DNA of 64,000 nt from Plantibacter sp. PA-3-X8 (GTDB lineage: Bacteria; Actinomycetota; Actinomycetes; Actinomycetales; Microbacteriaceae): assembly GCF_003856975.1 (NCBI RefSeq), contig NZ_CP033107.1, positions 2,108,001-2,172,000 of the forward strand. Direction: 5' to 3'. Under the pieces are notes generated by a model that saw nothing but the letters and a program-made list of their open reading frames with translations, searched no databases and had not been told where the DNA came from. Below are positions 44,443-52,113 of the stretch, in pieces. A program made the translations under genes and the position numbers. Positions within the stretch are counted from its first letter, which is position 1, and every line of letters begins with the position of its first letter.

Positions 44443-45336
44443 ATGACCACTCGTGTTACCAAAGCAGTCATCCCCGCAGCAGGTCTCGGCACCCGGTTCC
44501 TTCCGGCGACGAAGGCCCTGCCGAAGGAGATGCTCCCCGTCGTCGACAAGCCGGCCATCCAGTACGTCGTCGAGGAGGCCGTCAGCGCCGGGCTCGCCGA
44601 TGTGCTCATGATCATCGGCCGCAACAAGAACGCCCTCGCCAACCACTTCGACCGCGTGACCGAGCTCGAGCTCAACCTCGCGAAGAAGGGCGACACCCAG
44701 CGCCTCGAGAAGGTCAACGAGTCGAGTGAGCTCGCCGACATCCACTTCCTGCGCCAGGGAGACCCGAAGGGCCTCGGCCACGCCGTCCTGCGGGCCAAGC
44801 GCCACGTCGGCCACGAGCCCTTCGCCGTGCTCCTCGGCGACGACCTCATCGACGCCCGCGACGTCCTCCTCGAGCGCATGCTCGACGAGCAGGACAAGCG
44901 CAACGCGACGATCATCGCTCTCATGGAGGTCGACCCCGATTCGATCCACATGTACGGTGCAGCAGCCGTCGAGGCCACCGACGACCCCGACGTCGTCCGG
45001 GTGACCGGGCTCGTCGAGAAGCCCGCGAAGGAGGACGCCCCGTCCAACCTCGCCATCATCGGCCGCTACGTACTGAAGCCCGAGGTGTTCGAGATCCTCG
45101 AGCGCACCGAGCCGGGCAAGGGTGGCGAGATCCAGCTGACCGACGCGCTCCAGGAGATGGCCGCCGACGTCGAAGGCACGGGCGGCGTCTACGGCGTCAT
45201 CTTCCGCGGCCGTCGTTACGACACGGGCGACCGCCTCGACTACATCAAGGCGATCGTGCAGCTCGCCGTCGACCGCGAAGACCTCGGTCCCGAGCTGCGT
45301 CCGTGGCTCAAGGGCTTCGCCGGGAACCTGGACTGA
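44443..45336 (+). CDS. galU: UTP-glucose-1-phosphate uridylyltransferase
   Basis: Makes UDP-glucose for wall polymers, glycolipids and trehalose. 297 residues, typical. The nucleotide loop is AVIPAAGLGTRFLPATKALP and the sugar-nucleotide base contact is KEMLPVVDKPAIQYV. FLRQGDPKGLGHAV and VLLGDDLID, with metal-binding Asp, follow; VEKPAKEDAPSNLAIIGRYV and EIQLTDAL are C-terminal. Upstream in-frame codons are not part of the family; the ATG is set by MTTRVTKAVIP and by the TAGGTT box seven bases before it. A nested hairpin terminator follows. Confidence 0.97.
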   Translation: MTTRVTKAVIPAAGLGTRFLPATKALPKEMLPVVDKPAIQYVVEEAVSAGLADVLMIIGRNKNALANHFDRVTELELNLAKKGDTQRLEKVNESSELADIHFLRQGDPKGLGHAVLRAKRHVGHEPFAVLLGDDLIDARDVLLERMLDEQDKRNATIIALMEVDPDSIHMYGAAAVEATDDPDVVRVTGLVEKPAKEDAPSNLAIIGRYVLKPEVFEILERTEPGKGGEIQLTDALQEMAADVEGTGGVYGVIFRGRRYDTGDRLDYIKAIVQLAVDREDLGPELRPWLKGFAGNLD

Positions 45337-45356
45337 GTCCACCCGACGACACACCA

Positions 45357-45393
45357 CGCGCCCCGGGTCCGCAGCTGCGGATCTCGGGGCGCG
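45357..45393 (+). terminator. Terminator of galU
   Basis: A nested hairpin: outer arms CGCGCCCCG/CGGGGCGCG (45357-45365 with 45385-45393) and inner TCCGCA/TGCGGA. Confidence 0.75.
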
Positions 45394-45471
45394 ATGCTGT
45401 CGACGACGTGGTGTCGGTGCATCGGTGAGCGCTCCACTAGGCTCACCACAGAACGCGAGAGGGGTGGCACG

Positions 45472-46125
45472 GTGGCGCAGGTCGTACCCGTTCTGAGCAG
45501 TGGGCGAGTGAGCATCCGGCCGATCAAGGTCCGTGACGCGAGGCCGCTCGAGCGCGAGCTCGCGGAGAACCGAGCCTGGTTGCGCCGCTGGGAGGCGACG
45601 AGCCCCTACGGCCCGGTCCCCGCCGACAGCCGTGCGGCGATCCGGTCGCTGCAGAACCACGCACGCTCGGGCGCAGGCCTCCCGTTCGTCATCGAGGTCG
45701 ACGGGGAGTTCGCCGGCCAGCTCAACGTCTCCGGCATCACCTACGGATCGCTGGCCTCGGCGTCGATCGGCTACTGGGTCTCGCAGCGGTTCGCGGGTCT
45801 CGGTGCCACACCGCTCGCGACCGCCCTGGCCACCGACCACTGCTTCACCGCCCTGCAGCTCCATCGTCTGGAGATCTGCATCCGGCCCGAGAACGCTCCG
45901 AGCCTGCGGGTCGTCGAGAAGCTCGGGTTCCGGTACGAGGGACTGCGGCGCCGCTTCATCCACATCGACGGCGACTGGCGCGACCACTTCTGTTTCGGCC
46001 TCGTCCGCGAAGAAGTCCCAGGCGGCGTCCTGAACCGGTGGTTGGACGGCCAGGTCCCGAAGGACGCGTGCGTGATCCCCGAGGCCGACCGTCTCGCGGC
46101 CGCGTCGCCGTTCCCCTCTCGCTGA
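45472..46125 (+). CDS. GNAT family N-acetyltransferase, RimJ/RimL-like
   Basis: A 217-residue acetyl-CoA-dependent acyltransferase. Conserved parts are VSIRPIKVRDARPLE, the beta-4 GYWVSQRFAGLGATPLATAL with the CoA-phosphate loop, and ENAPSLRVVEKLGFRYEGL, typical of RimJ-type protein or peptide N-acetyltransferases. The C-terminal ~35 residues past the domain are polar. Start at the GTG at 45472, with GAGAGGGG upstream; TAGGCT at 45438-45443 may be its -10. The substrate could be ribosomal protein S5 or another N terminus, but RimJ-like proteins vary widely. Confidence 0.87.
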   Translation: MAQVVPVLSSGRVSIRPIKVRDARPLERELAENRAWLRRWEATSPYGPVPADSRAAIRSLQNHARSGAGLPFVIEVDGEFAGQLNVSGITYGSLASASIGYWVSQRFAGLGATPLATALATDHCFTALQLHRLEICIRPENAPSLRVVEKLGFRYEGLRRRFIHIDGDWRDHFCFGLVREEVPGGVLNRWLDGQVPKDACVIPEADRLAAASPFPSR

Positions 46126-46209
46126 CCCGGTATCCGTTTTCCCCCTCTATCCGGGGACACACCCGACGACTGCCCGTCTCCGGTCGTTGCACCCGCTACG
46201 GTCAGGGAC

Positions 46210-47235
46210 ATGGACGGCGGATTCCTGAGCGGTGGGGTGATCATTCTGGTCGCAGCGATGCTGTGGCTGGTATACCTGGTGCCGTCGTGGGTGCGTGACA
46301 GTCAGTTCTCCGCCAGCGAGCGCAACGCGATCCGGCTGCAGCAGACGCTCCGTGTGCTCGCCGAGACGGCTGAGGTCCCGGAGGCCGTCCGCCTCGAGGC
46401 GACGTCGCGTGAGGTCGCCGCGCAGCGCAAGCTCCTCAAGCAGCTCGAGGCCAGGACGAAGGCGACGGCCGAGGCCGCGGCGCGCGTCGAACTCGCCGAA
46501 GCCGACCGGATCCGCCGCGAGGAGGAGGCCAGGGCTGTGCAGGCCGAAGCCGCCGCCCGTGCCGCGGAGGATGCTCGTCGTGCGGCCGCTGCCGCAGCCC
46601 GTGCCGTGCAGCGCAACGCCCGAGCGGCGAAGCTCGCGCGAAGCCGTCGTCGCTCCAGACTGCTCGCGACCACCGTGTTGGTCGCCTCCATCATCGGGTT
46701 CTGCTCCGGCGTGACCGCGTTCCTCGCGGGTGGCGGTCTCGTTCTCGGTATCTCGTCCACGGTCGTCGGTCTGCTCGCTCTCTCTGCGCTCTCCCGGATG
46801 TCGCGCATCGCCCACCGTGCCGTCGCGCCGGTACCGGCGGTCGCAGTCACGACCAGGCGTGTCGAGTCGGCGCTCTTCGAGTACAACGAGCCCGTCAAGG
46901 CGGCGTCGCAGGCGCAGACGTGGACCCCGACGTCCATCCCGAAGCCGCTCCACCTCTCCGAGGGATCGTCGGCTGCCGCTGAGCTGGCGAAGGCCGACGC
47001 CTACGATCGCCTGCGCCAGGCGGCCATGCAGGAGGCCATCGCCTCCCGCGCCGAACGTCTCGCGCCGGTCGTACCGACGATCGTCCGTCGTCCGGAGCCC
47101 GTCGCCGCTCCGCAGCCCGAGCGCGTCGAACCGCAGCCGGCCCCGAGCCGTTTCGCCTCGATGGGTGTCATCGACGAGGGCGAGATCGCTGCCGGCGGCT
47201 CCACCCTGCTGCAGCGTCGCCGCGCCGCGGGCTGA
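46210..47235 (+). CDS. Membrane protein of unknown function with Ala/Arg-rich coiled coil
   Basis: A 341-residue protein. TM1 is at about 5-24 (LSGGVIILVAAMLWLVYLVP). A long Ala/Arg/Glu-rich coiled coil follows (about 50-145). Two more membrane segments come next (LLATTVLVASIIGFCSGVTAF and GLVLGISSTVVGLLALSAL), and a cytoplasmic tail rich in Pro, Val and Arg completes it. No named domain is recognised; proteins of this form occur in Microbacteriaceae. The -10 TACGGT (46197-46202) ends seven bases before the ATG, supporting the start. Coiled coil plus membrane anchor suggests a scaffold, perhaps in division or wall growth, but this is a guess. Confidence 0.75.
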   Translation: MDGGFLSGGVIILVAAMLWLVYLVPSWVRDSQFSASERNAIRLQQTLRVLAETAEVPEAVRLEATSREVAAQRKLLKQLEARTKATAEAAARVELAEADRIRREEEARAVQAEAAARAAEDARRAAAAAARAVQRNARAAKLARSRRRSRLLATTVLVASIIGFCSGVTAFLAGGGLVLGISSTVVGLLALSALSRMSRIAHRAVAPVPAVAVTTRRVESALFEYNEPVKAASQAQTWTPTSIPKPLHLSEGSSAAAELAKADAYDRLRQAAMQEAIASRAERLAPVVPTIVRRPEPVAAPQPERVEPQPAPSRFASMGVIDEGEIAAGGSTLLQRRRAAG

Positions 47236-47348
47236 GTCCCGACCGCGCCCGTCCGGTCGTTCATGAACCGGTCACCGGCGACGGATAGACTCGTCGAGGG
47301 GGTTCGTCGCTCGGTTCTCGTCGACGCCCTGGAACGCGAAAGGTGACC

Positions 47349-47996
47349 ATGGGCGTGTGGCGGAAGAGCCGGCGGAAGCCGATGAAGCCCTACGTCGCGC
47401 CCCCTGAGGTGGCTCCGCCGCCGGTCGAGCACGCGGTCGAGGAAGGCCTCCTCATCGCGCGGTCCTGGACCGTGGTCGAGGTCACGAACTGGATCATCGA
47501 GCGCGCACTCCGCGACGGCGCGTCCTACGACGCCGAGGCGACGCAGGCGGCTGTCCGGCGTGAGCTGGGGCGCATGGCCGACGAGCAGGAGGAGTACGCC
47601 GACCTCGCACGGGAGGCGCGCCAGACGGCGTTCCAGCGTCGGGGGAGTGCGCGTCACCAGCACGACTACCGTGCAGGCGACCTGAGTGCCCTGTCCCGTC
47701 GCCGCGAGGTGTATTCGGGGCTCGCCGCCGAACTCCGTCGGGTGAGCGAGGACGAGGAGTTCGTCGCGGCGATCGCGGAATCCGCTCGTGAGCGTGCGTG
47801 GGGTGACCTGGAGCGCGCCATCCAGGCGAAGCTCGACCGGGTCCTCGACGAGCCGGTCGTCGACGAGCACTATCGGCGTGCCCGGAGCCAGCGGCTCCGC
47901 TGGTTCCGCGATCTCGACCTCGCTGCCCTCATCGCCGCCAATCCGAAGGACGGCAGCATGCCGGTCGACGACGGCCCGAACCCCTACGAGGACTAG
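47349..47996 (+). CDS. Conserved hypothetical protein, charged and helical
   Basis: A 215-residue soluble protein with no recognised domain. It has a basic start (MGVWRKSRRKPMKPY), a Pro/Val stretch, then mostly charged helices (about 35-190: RRELGRMADEQEEYADLAREA and similar). The end is DGPNPYED. A TAGACT box at 47286-47291 and GAAAGG before the ATG support the start at 47349; a GTG two codons earlier sits inside the ribosome binding site. It follows the coiled-coil membrane protein after 113 bp and precedes tRNA-Ala. Function unknown. Confidence 0.75.
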   Translation: MGVWRKSRRKPMKPYVAPPEVAPPPVEHAVEEGLLIARSWTVVEVTNWIIERALRDGASYDAEATQAAVRRELGRMADEQEEYADLAREARQTAFQRRGSARHQHDYRAGDLSALSRRREVYSGLAAELRRVSEDEEFVAAIAESARERAWGDLERAIQAKLDRVLDEPVVDEHYRRARSQRLRWFRDLDLAALIAANPKDGSMPVDDGPNPYED

Positions 47997-48047
47997 CGCG
48001 GCCGGTTCGAAACGGCTCGCCGGTTCTGCTAGCCTGGACGAGTAGTT

Positions 48048-48124
48048 GGGCCCATGGCGCAGTCCGGTAGCGCACCTCGTTCGCATCGAGGGGGTCAGGG
48101 GTTCGAATCCCCTTGGGTCCACCA
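48048..48124 (+). tRNA. tRNA-Ala (anticodon CGC)
   Basis: A 77-nt cloverleaf with encoded CCA. Acceptor arms GGGCCCA/TGGGTCC contain the G3-U70 pair that marks tRNA-Ala. The anticodon stem is CCTCG/CGAGG around TTCGCAT, anticodon CGC, reading GCG codons. Confidence 0.96.
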
Positions 48125-48131
48125 GCTGCAA

Positions 48132-48165
48132 CGACAACCCCGCACCTCACGGTGCGGGGTTGTCG
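48132..48165 (+). terminator. Terminator of tRNA-Ala
   Basis: A perfect 15-bp hairpin (arms 48132-48146 and 48151-48165) with a TCAC loop, followed by CGTTT. Confidence 0.87.
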
Positions 48166-48249
48166 CGTTTCCGGGCGTCGGCGGCGCCCGCGTCCTGTAC
48201 GGTCAGGGGCACGGCGCCGCTTCGGTTCCCGTGAACGGGACGAGCAGTC

Positions 48250-49425
48250 ATGCCAGCAGCATCCGAACCGACCGTGCAGCGCGACGCCGTCCTCGGGGTG
48301 ATCGGTACCTCGCTGAAACCCGACGAACGACGCGTGCCGATCCACCCGGCGCACTTCGAGCGCATCCCGGAGGAGTTCCGGTCTCGGATCGTCGTGGAGC
48401 ACGGCTATGGTGCCCGGTTCGGCGTCTCCGACGAGGAGATCGCGCCCTACGTCCGCTCGTTCGCGACGCGCGCCGAGGTCATCGCGCAGGCGGACGTCGT
48501 CCTCCTGCCGAAACCGCAGCTCGAGGACGTCCAGGAGCTCCGGGACGGGCAGACGCTCTGGGGCTGGCCGCACTGCGTCCAGGACGCCGCGCTGACGCAG
48601 CTCGCGATCGACAAACGACTCACGCTGATCGCCTTCGAGGCGATGAACCATTGGGCCGCCGACGGCAGTTTCGGGTTGCACGTCTTCCACAAGAACAACG
48701 AGCTCGCCGGCTACAGCTCGGTGATCCACGCGTTGGAACTCTGCGGCTCCACCGGCAGCTACGGCCGTCGCCTGACCGCCGTGGTCATCGGGTTCGGCGC
48801 GACCGCCCGAGGTGCCGTGACCGCGCTCAACGCCCATGGGATCCACGACGTGCGCGTGCTCACCAACCGCCGGGTCGCGGCGGTCGCGGCGCCCATCCAT
48901 TCCGCCCGCATGATCCAGTTCGACCACGACGACGGCCCGTACCTCAGCGAGGTCATCACCGACGAGGGCCGCGTTCCGCTCGCACCCTTCCTGGCCGAGA
49001 GCGACATCGTCGTCAACTGCACGCTGCAGGACCCGAACGCACCACTGCTCTACCTCCGTGAGGACGATCTCGGCGCGTTCCGGCCCGGCAGCCTCATCGT
49101 GGACGTCTCCTGCGATGAGGGCATGGCCTTCGAATGGGCGCGTACCACCGGGTTCGACGACCCGATGTTTACCGTCGGGCGCGGGGAGATCAACTACTAC
49201 GCGGTCGACCACAGTCCGTCGCTCCTGTGGAACTCGTCCAGCTGGGAGAACAGCGAGGCGTTGCTGCCGTTCCTGCCCACCGTCCTGGCCGGACCGGCCG
49301 CCTGGGCCGACAGCCTGACCGTCCAGCGGGCCGTCGAGATCCAGGACGGCGTCATCCTCAACCCGGCGGTCACCGAGTTCCAGCACCGGTCGGCCGAGTA
49401 CCCGCACGAGGTCCTGCCGGGCTGA
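48250..49425 (+). CDS. ceo: N5-(carboxyethyl)ornithine synthase-like dehydrogenase
   Basis: A 391-residue NAD(P)H enzyme of the alanine dehydrogenase/PNT superfamily. It most resembles N5-(1-carboxyethyl)ornithine synthase, which condenses pyruvate with the side-chain amine of ornithine or lysine. Family features are VIGTSLKPDERRVPIHPAHF, YGARFGVSDEEI, WGWPHCVQDAALTQ, the KNNELAGYSSV block, a Rossmann loop VVIGFGATARGAV, NCTLQDPNAP, and SCDEGMAFEWA. Length matches the family. The ATG at 48250 has GAACGGGACGAGCAG upstream. It lies directly 3' of tRNA-Ala and just before a repeat-rich gap, which could reflect acquisition, but no integrase or att repeat is seen. The exact substrate is uncertain. 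Confidence 0.85.
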   Translation: MPAASEPTVQRDAVLGVIGTSLKPDERRVPIHPAHFERIPEEFRSRIVVEHGYGARFGVSDEEIAPYVRSFATRAEVIAQADVVLLPKPQLEDVQELRDGQTLWGWPHCVQDAALTQLAIDKRLTLIAFEAMNHWAADGSFGLHVFHKNNELAGYSSVIHALELCGSTGSYGRRLTAVVIGFGATARGAVTALNAHGIHDVRVLTNRRVAAVAAPIHSARMIQFDHDDGPYLSEVITDEGRVPLAPFLAESDIVVNCTLQDPNAPLLYLREDDLGAFRPGSLIVDVSCDEGMAFEWARTTGFDDPMFTVGRGEINYYAVDHSPSLLWNSSSWENSEALLPFLPTVLAGPAAWADSLTVQRAVEIQDGVILNPAVTEFQHRSAEYPHEVLPG

Positions 49426-49521
49426 TCGGTTCTTTGCAGACTGCGCGAGCAGTGGGGCCGCGGCGGGCCTCTCGGTGTACCGCTGACGGAGGCACCTCGC
49501 CCGGGAGGCCTCTCGTGTGCA

Positions 49522-49868
49522 CTTCGACAGGCTCAGTGACCGGGAGAGGTGCACCCGGCTTCACCCCGGTCCCCGAGCAGCCCCCTCCGGTCCCCGAGCA
49601 ACCCTCTCCGGTCCCTGAGCGGCCCCCTCCGGTCCCTGAGCCTGTCGAAGGGCATTCGTAGGCACTTCGACAAGCTCAGTGACCGGAAGAGGTGCACCCG
49701 TACTGAATCGGAACGATGAGGCCTGTTCGTGGGCACTTCGACAAGCTCAGTGACCGGGAAAGGTCTGTCCGCACCGCTGCGGTCCCGGAGCTGTGCCGCC
49801 CTTCGACGGGCTCAGCGACCGGGAGCGGTCTGTTCGGCGTGCTTCGGTCCTTGAGCCTGTCGAAGGGC
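49522..49868. repeat. Cluster of palindromic dispersed repeats (consensus core CTTCGACAGGCTCAGTGACCGG)
   Basis: The gap 49426-50049 has no credible gene. It holds six copies of an actinobacterial dispersed repeat in both orientations. Forward copies (core TTCGACAGGCTCAGTGACC) are at 49522-49544, 49663-49686, 49734-49758 and 49799-49823. Inverted copies (GGTCCCTGAGCCTGTCGAA) are at 49629-49653 and 49845-49868. Opposed neighbours can pair into long hairpins. Between 49566 and 49649 the inverted half-unit is amplified as a 21-bp tandem array. In reading frames these repeats give the familiar spurious PVPEPVEG peptides, which should not be annotated as protein. Confidence 0.88.
49566..49649 (+). 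repeat. 21-bp tandem array
   Basis: Four units start at 49566, 49587, 49608 and 49629, an exact 21-bp period. Each opens with CCGGTCCCYGAGC; the last runs into a full dispersed-repeat copy. This looks like local expansion of part of the dispersed repeat. Confidence 0.85.
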
Positions 49869-49910
49869 AGTCTGGGCCGTGCCACCTCGGTGAACGGGGA
49901 GGTTCGCTCG

Positions 49911-49940
49911 GTTCACGTGGGACGCGCCAGCCACGTGAAC
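49911..49940. repeat. Inverted repeat near the end of the repeat cluster
   Basis: GTTCACGTGG (49911-49920) and CCACGTGAAC (49931-49940) form a perfect 10-bp inverted repeat with a 10-base loop. It could be a terminator or an operator upstream of the MscS gene. Confidence 0.5.
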
Positions 49941-50049
49941 TCGGCCTGAGAGGTTCGTGGCAGGCCGCGCAAGCGGTCGAGCGTGGCATGCGCCGGCCCC
50001 TACGCTGGACGCTTGCGCCGTGCGGCATCGGCCGGCGGAGGAACACGTA

Positions 50050-51252
50050 GTGCACGACCGGCTCGAGGAGGCATGGATGTTCGTATGGCAGAGCTGGTGG
50101 GGTGTCGCCGCAGCAGCCGGGATAGCGCTGATCGCAGCGCTCGTCGTCATCGTGATCGTGTCGGTCTCATTCCGGATGGCGGCGCGGCGGAGCGACTGGC
50201 CGGGTGCGCTCGCCGGGAGTGCCAGGCACCCCTTCCGGGCCCTCGTGATCCTGGTCGCCGTGTGGCCGGCGGTTGCGGCGACGCTTCCCGATGAGACCGC
50301 CCGTGGGTTCATCGACCAGACCTTCCGGATCGCCGTCATCGCCGCAGCGACGTGGCTGGTCGCCGCGCTGCTCGCCTTCGTCATCGGGCTCGGCCAGGCT
50401 CGGTACCGCATCGACGTCCCGAACAACAAGGTCGCCCGCCGCATGCAGACGCAGCTCGCGCTCGTCCGTCGCCTGGCGATCGCGGTCGTCGTCATCGTCG
50501 GTGTCGCGTCGATCCTCCTGACGTTCCCCGGCGTCCAGGGCGTCGGGGCGAGCGTGCTGGCCTCCGCCGGTGTCGTGAGCATCGTCGCCGGCCTCGCGGC
50601 GCAGTCCGTCCTCGGGAACGTGTTCGCCGGGATCCAGCTCGCCTTCAGCGATGCGATCCGGGTCGACGACGTCGTCATCGTCGAGGGGGAGTGGGGCCGG
50701 ATCGAGGAGATCACCCTCACCTACGTCGTCGTCGGCATCTGGGACGATCGCCGTATGGTGCTCCCGTCCACCTACTTCACCTCCACGCCCTTCCAGAACT
50801 GGACGCGGAACACGAGCGAGCTGCTCGGGTCGGTCGAGTTCGACCTCGACTGGTGGGTGAGCCCCGCGGTCATGCGGACCGAGCTGGAGCGCATCCTCGA
50901 CCGCACCGACCTCTGGGACGGCCGGGCGCAGGTCCTGCAGGTCACGGACGCCGTGGGCGGCTACGTGCGCATCCGCATCCTCGTCACCGCGGTGGACGCA
51001 CCGACCCTCTTCGACCTCCGGTGCCTCGTGCGCGAGCAGATGGTCGAGTGGATCCTCGCGCAGAACCCGTCGGCGATCCCGCGCAACCGGGTGCAGATGG
51101 TCGAGCAGGAGCCTCGTCCGGTGCCGAAGCGCGGCGGGCCGGTCACCGAGCCCGTCGGGCTGTTCAGCGGCAGCGCCGAGGCCGAACAGCGCGCGAGCCT
51201 CTTCACGTCCTCGATCACCCTGCCCGACCTGGACGACGAGCCCGAACGCTGA
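50050..51252 (+). CDS. MscS family small-conductance mechanosensitive channel
   Basis: A 400-residue channel protein. Four or so membrane segments lie in the first ~175 residues (SWWGVAAAAGIALIAALVVIV; HPFRALVILVAVWPAVAA; IAVIAAATWLVAALLAFVIG; LAIAVVVIVGVASILLTFP). The pore-lining TM3 follows (VLASAGVVSIVAGLAAQSVLGNVFAG), which is the MscS signature. The beta domain has VDDVVIVEGEWGRIEEITLTYVVV, split over two strands. A cytoplasmic alpha/beta domain and polar tail complete it. The GTG at 50050 has GGAGGAA six bases upstream; an ATG at 50077 with GAGGAGG is the alternative. TACGCT at 50001-50006 may be the -10. Confidence 0.93.
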   Translation: MHDRLEEAWMFVWQSWWGVAAAAGIALIAALVVIVIVSVSFRMAARRSDWPGALAGSARHPFRALVILVAVWPAVAATLPDETARGFIDQTFRIAVIAAATWLVAALLAFVIGLGQARYRIDVPNNKVARRMQTQLALVRRLAIAVVVIVGVASILLTFPGVQGVGASVLASAGVVSIVAGLAAQSVLGNVFAGIQLAFSDAIRVDDVVIVEGEWGRIEEITLTYVVVGIWDDRRMVLPSTYFTSTPFQNWTRNTSELLGSVEFDLDWWVSPAVMRTELERILDRTDLWDGRAQVLQVTDAVGGYVRIRILVTAVDAPTLFDLRCLVREQMVEWILAQNPSAIPRNRVQMVEQEPRPVPKRGGPVTEPVGLFSGSAEAEQRASLFTSSITLPDLDDEPER

Positions 51253-51437
51253 CCGTCGCACGACCGGACGCGTGTGCACCGAATCGTTGTCGTTCCGGCG
51301 ATCCTGTATGCGCTTCCCGTCGCTACCATCAAGGGAACCTCGCCGGGTGACCTGCCGGCGGGCCGTCGGTGCTGCTGCCGACACGAACGGACGGCGCCGG
51401 CCCGAACCCCGGCGACGGCATGCGAAGGAGACCGCGC

Positions 51438-52100
51438 GTGAACGACGACACCCTCTTCCTCACCGATGAGGACACCGCCGTCCCCGGCGAACGCCCGGAG
51501 CAGCGTCTCGAACGACGCTCCGCGTCCGTCCTGAAGCACCGACTCCTCGAGCAGGAACGCAAGCAGTTCGAGGAGTCTCTCGCCTCGGCCAAGGCGGACG
51601 GCGCCCTCGAACGCGCAGCGGCCCTCATCGTCTCCGCCCGGCGACGATTCCTCATCGGGGCGTCGAAGTCGTTCACCTACGCGTCCCTCCTCGCCGCGGA
51701 CCTCAGCTACGGCCTCGCGAACGTCACGCTCATCGACGGCACCATCGTGCGTCCCCTCGACGTCCTGAGCGACGTGCGTACGAGCGACGTCATGATCGCC
51801 GTGTCGCTACAGCGGTACCGGAAGTACACGATCGACTCCGTCGTCCCGTTCGCCGAGGCGGGAGGCAGCCTCGTACTCATCACGGACGCGCCGGACGCCC
51901 CGCTGACCCCGTACGCCGACGAGACGATCGTGCTCGGCCGTGCCGAGGACGGCCACCCGAGTTCCTCGATCGGGATCGCGCTCACCCTGCACATCCTCGC
52001 CACGCTCACGACGGCCAGCGCCAAGGGCGCCGGCCGTCGGGCGGTGGAGCGGGAGCGCCTCGCCGAGACGCTCGGGGTCTACGTCTCCGACGAGCACTGA
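51438..52100 (+). CDS. SIS domain-containing protein
   Basis: A 220-residue protein with a single sugar-isomerase (SIS) phosphosugar-binding domain (about 60-190; RRRFLIGASKSFTYASLLAADL, MIAVSLQRYRKYTIDSVVPF, SLVLITDAPDAPL). MurR/RpiR regulators carry such a domain after a helix-turn-helix; here the N-terminal ~55 residues are charged helix (ERRSASVLKHRLLEQERKQFEE) without a clear HTH. It may be a truncated RpiR-type regulator or an enzyme-like sugar sensor. The GTG at 51438 has GAAGGAG seven bases upstream. It sits between the MscS gene and a convergent MFS transporter gene. Confidence 0.78.
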   Translation: MNDDTLFLTDEDTAVPGERPEQRLERRSASVLKHRLLEQERKQFEESLASAKADGALERAAALIVSARRRFLIGASKSFTYASLLAADLSYGLANVTLIDGTIVRPLDVLSDVRTSDVMIAVSLQRYRKYTIDSVVPFAEAGGSLVLITDAPDAPLTPYADETIVLGRAEDGHPSSSIGIALTLHILATLTTASAKGAGRRAVERERLAETLGVYVSDEH

Positions 52101-52113
52101 GCGCGGACCGGGA

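Noticed and set aside
44290..45987. Long upstream extension of the cyclo-ligase frame on the minus strand
   Set aside because: It runs antisense through galU and the acetyltransferase. Family start and -10 box place the true ATG at 44289.
49566..49653. Possible CRISPR array
   Set aside because: The 21-bp units are contiguous with no unique spacers, and no cas genes are present.
49134..49661. Plus-strand frame ending in repeated PVPE/PVPEPVEG peptide
   Set aside because: It is the out-of-frame end of the ornithine synthase gene plus dispersed repeats; such peptides are a known artefact of this repeat.
48048..50049. Integrated genomic island at tRNA-Ala
   Set aside because: No integrase, no direct repeat of the tRNA 3' end and normal codon use; transfer of ceo remains only a possibility.
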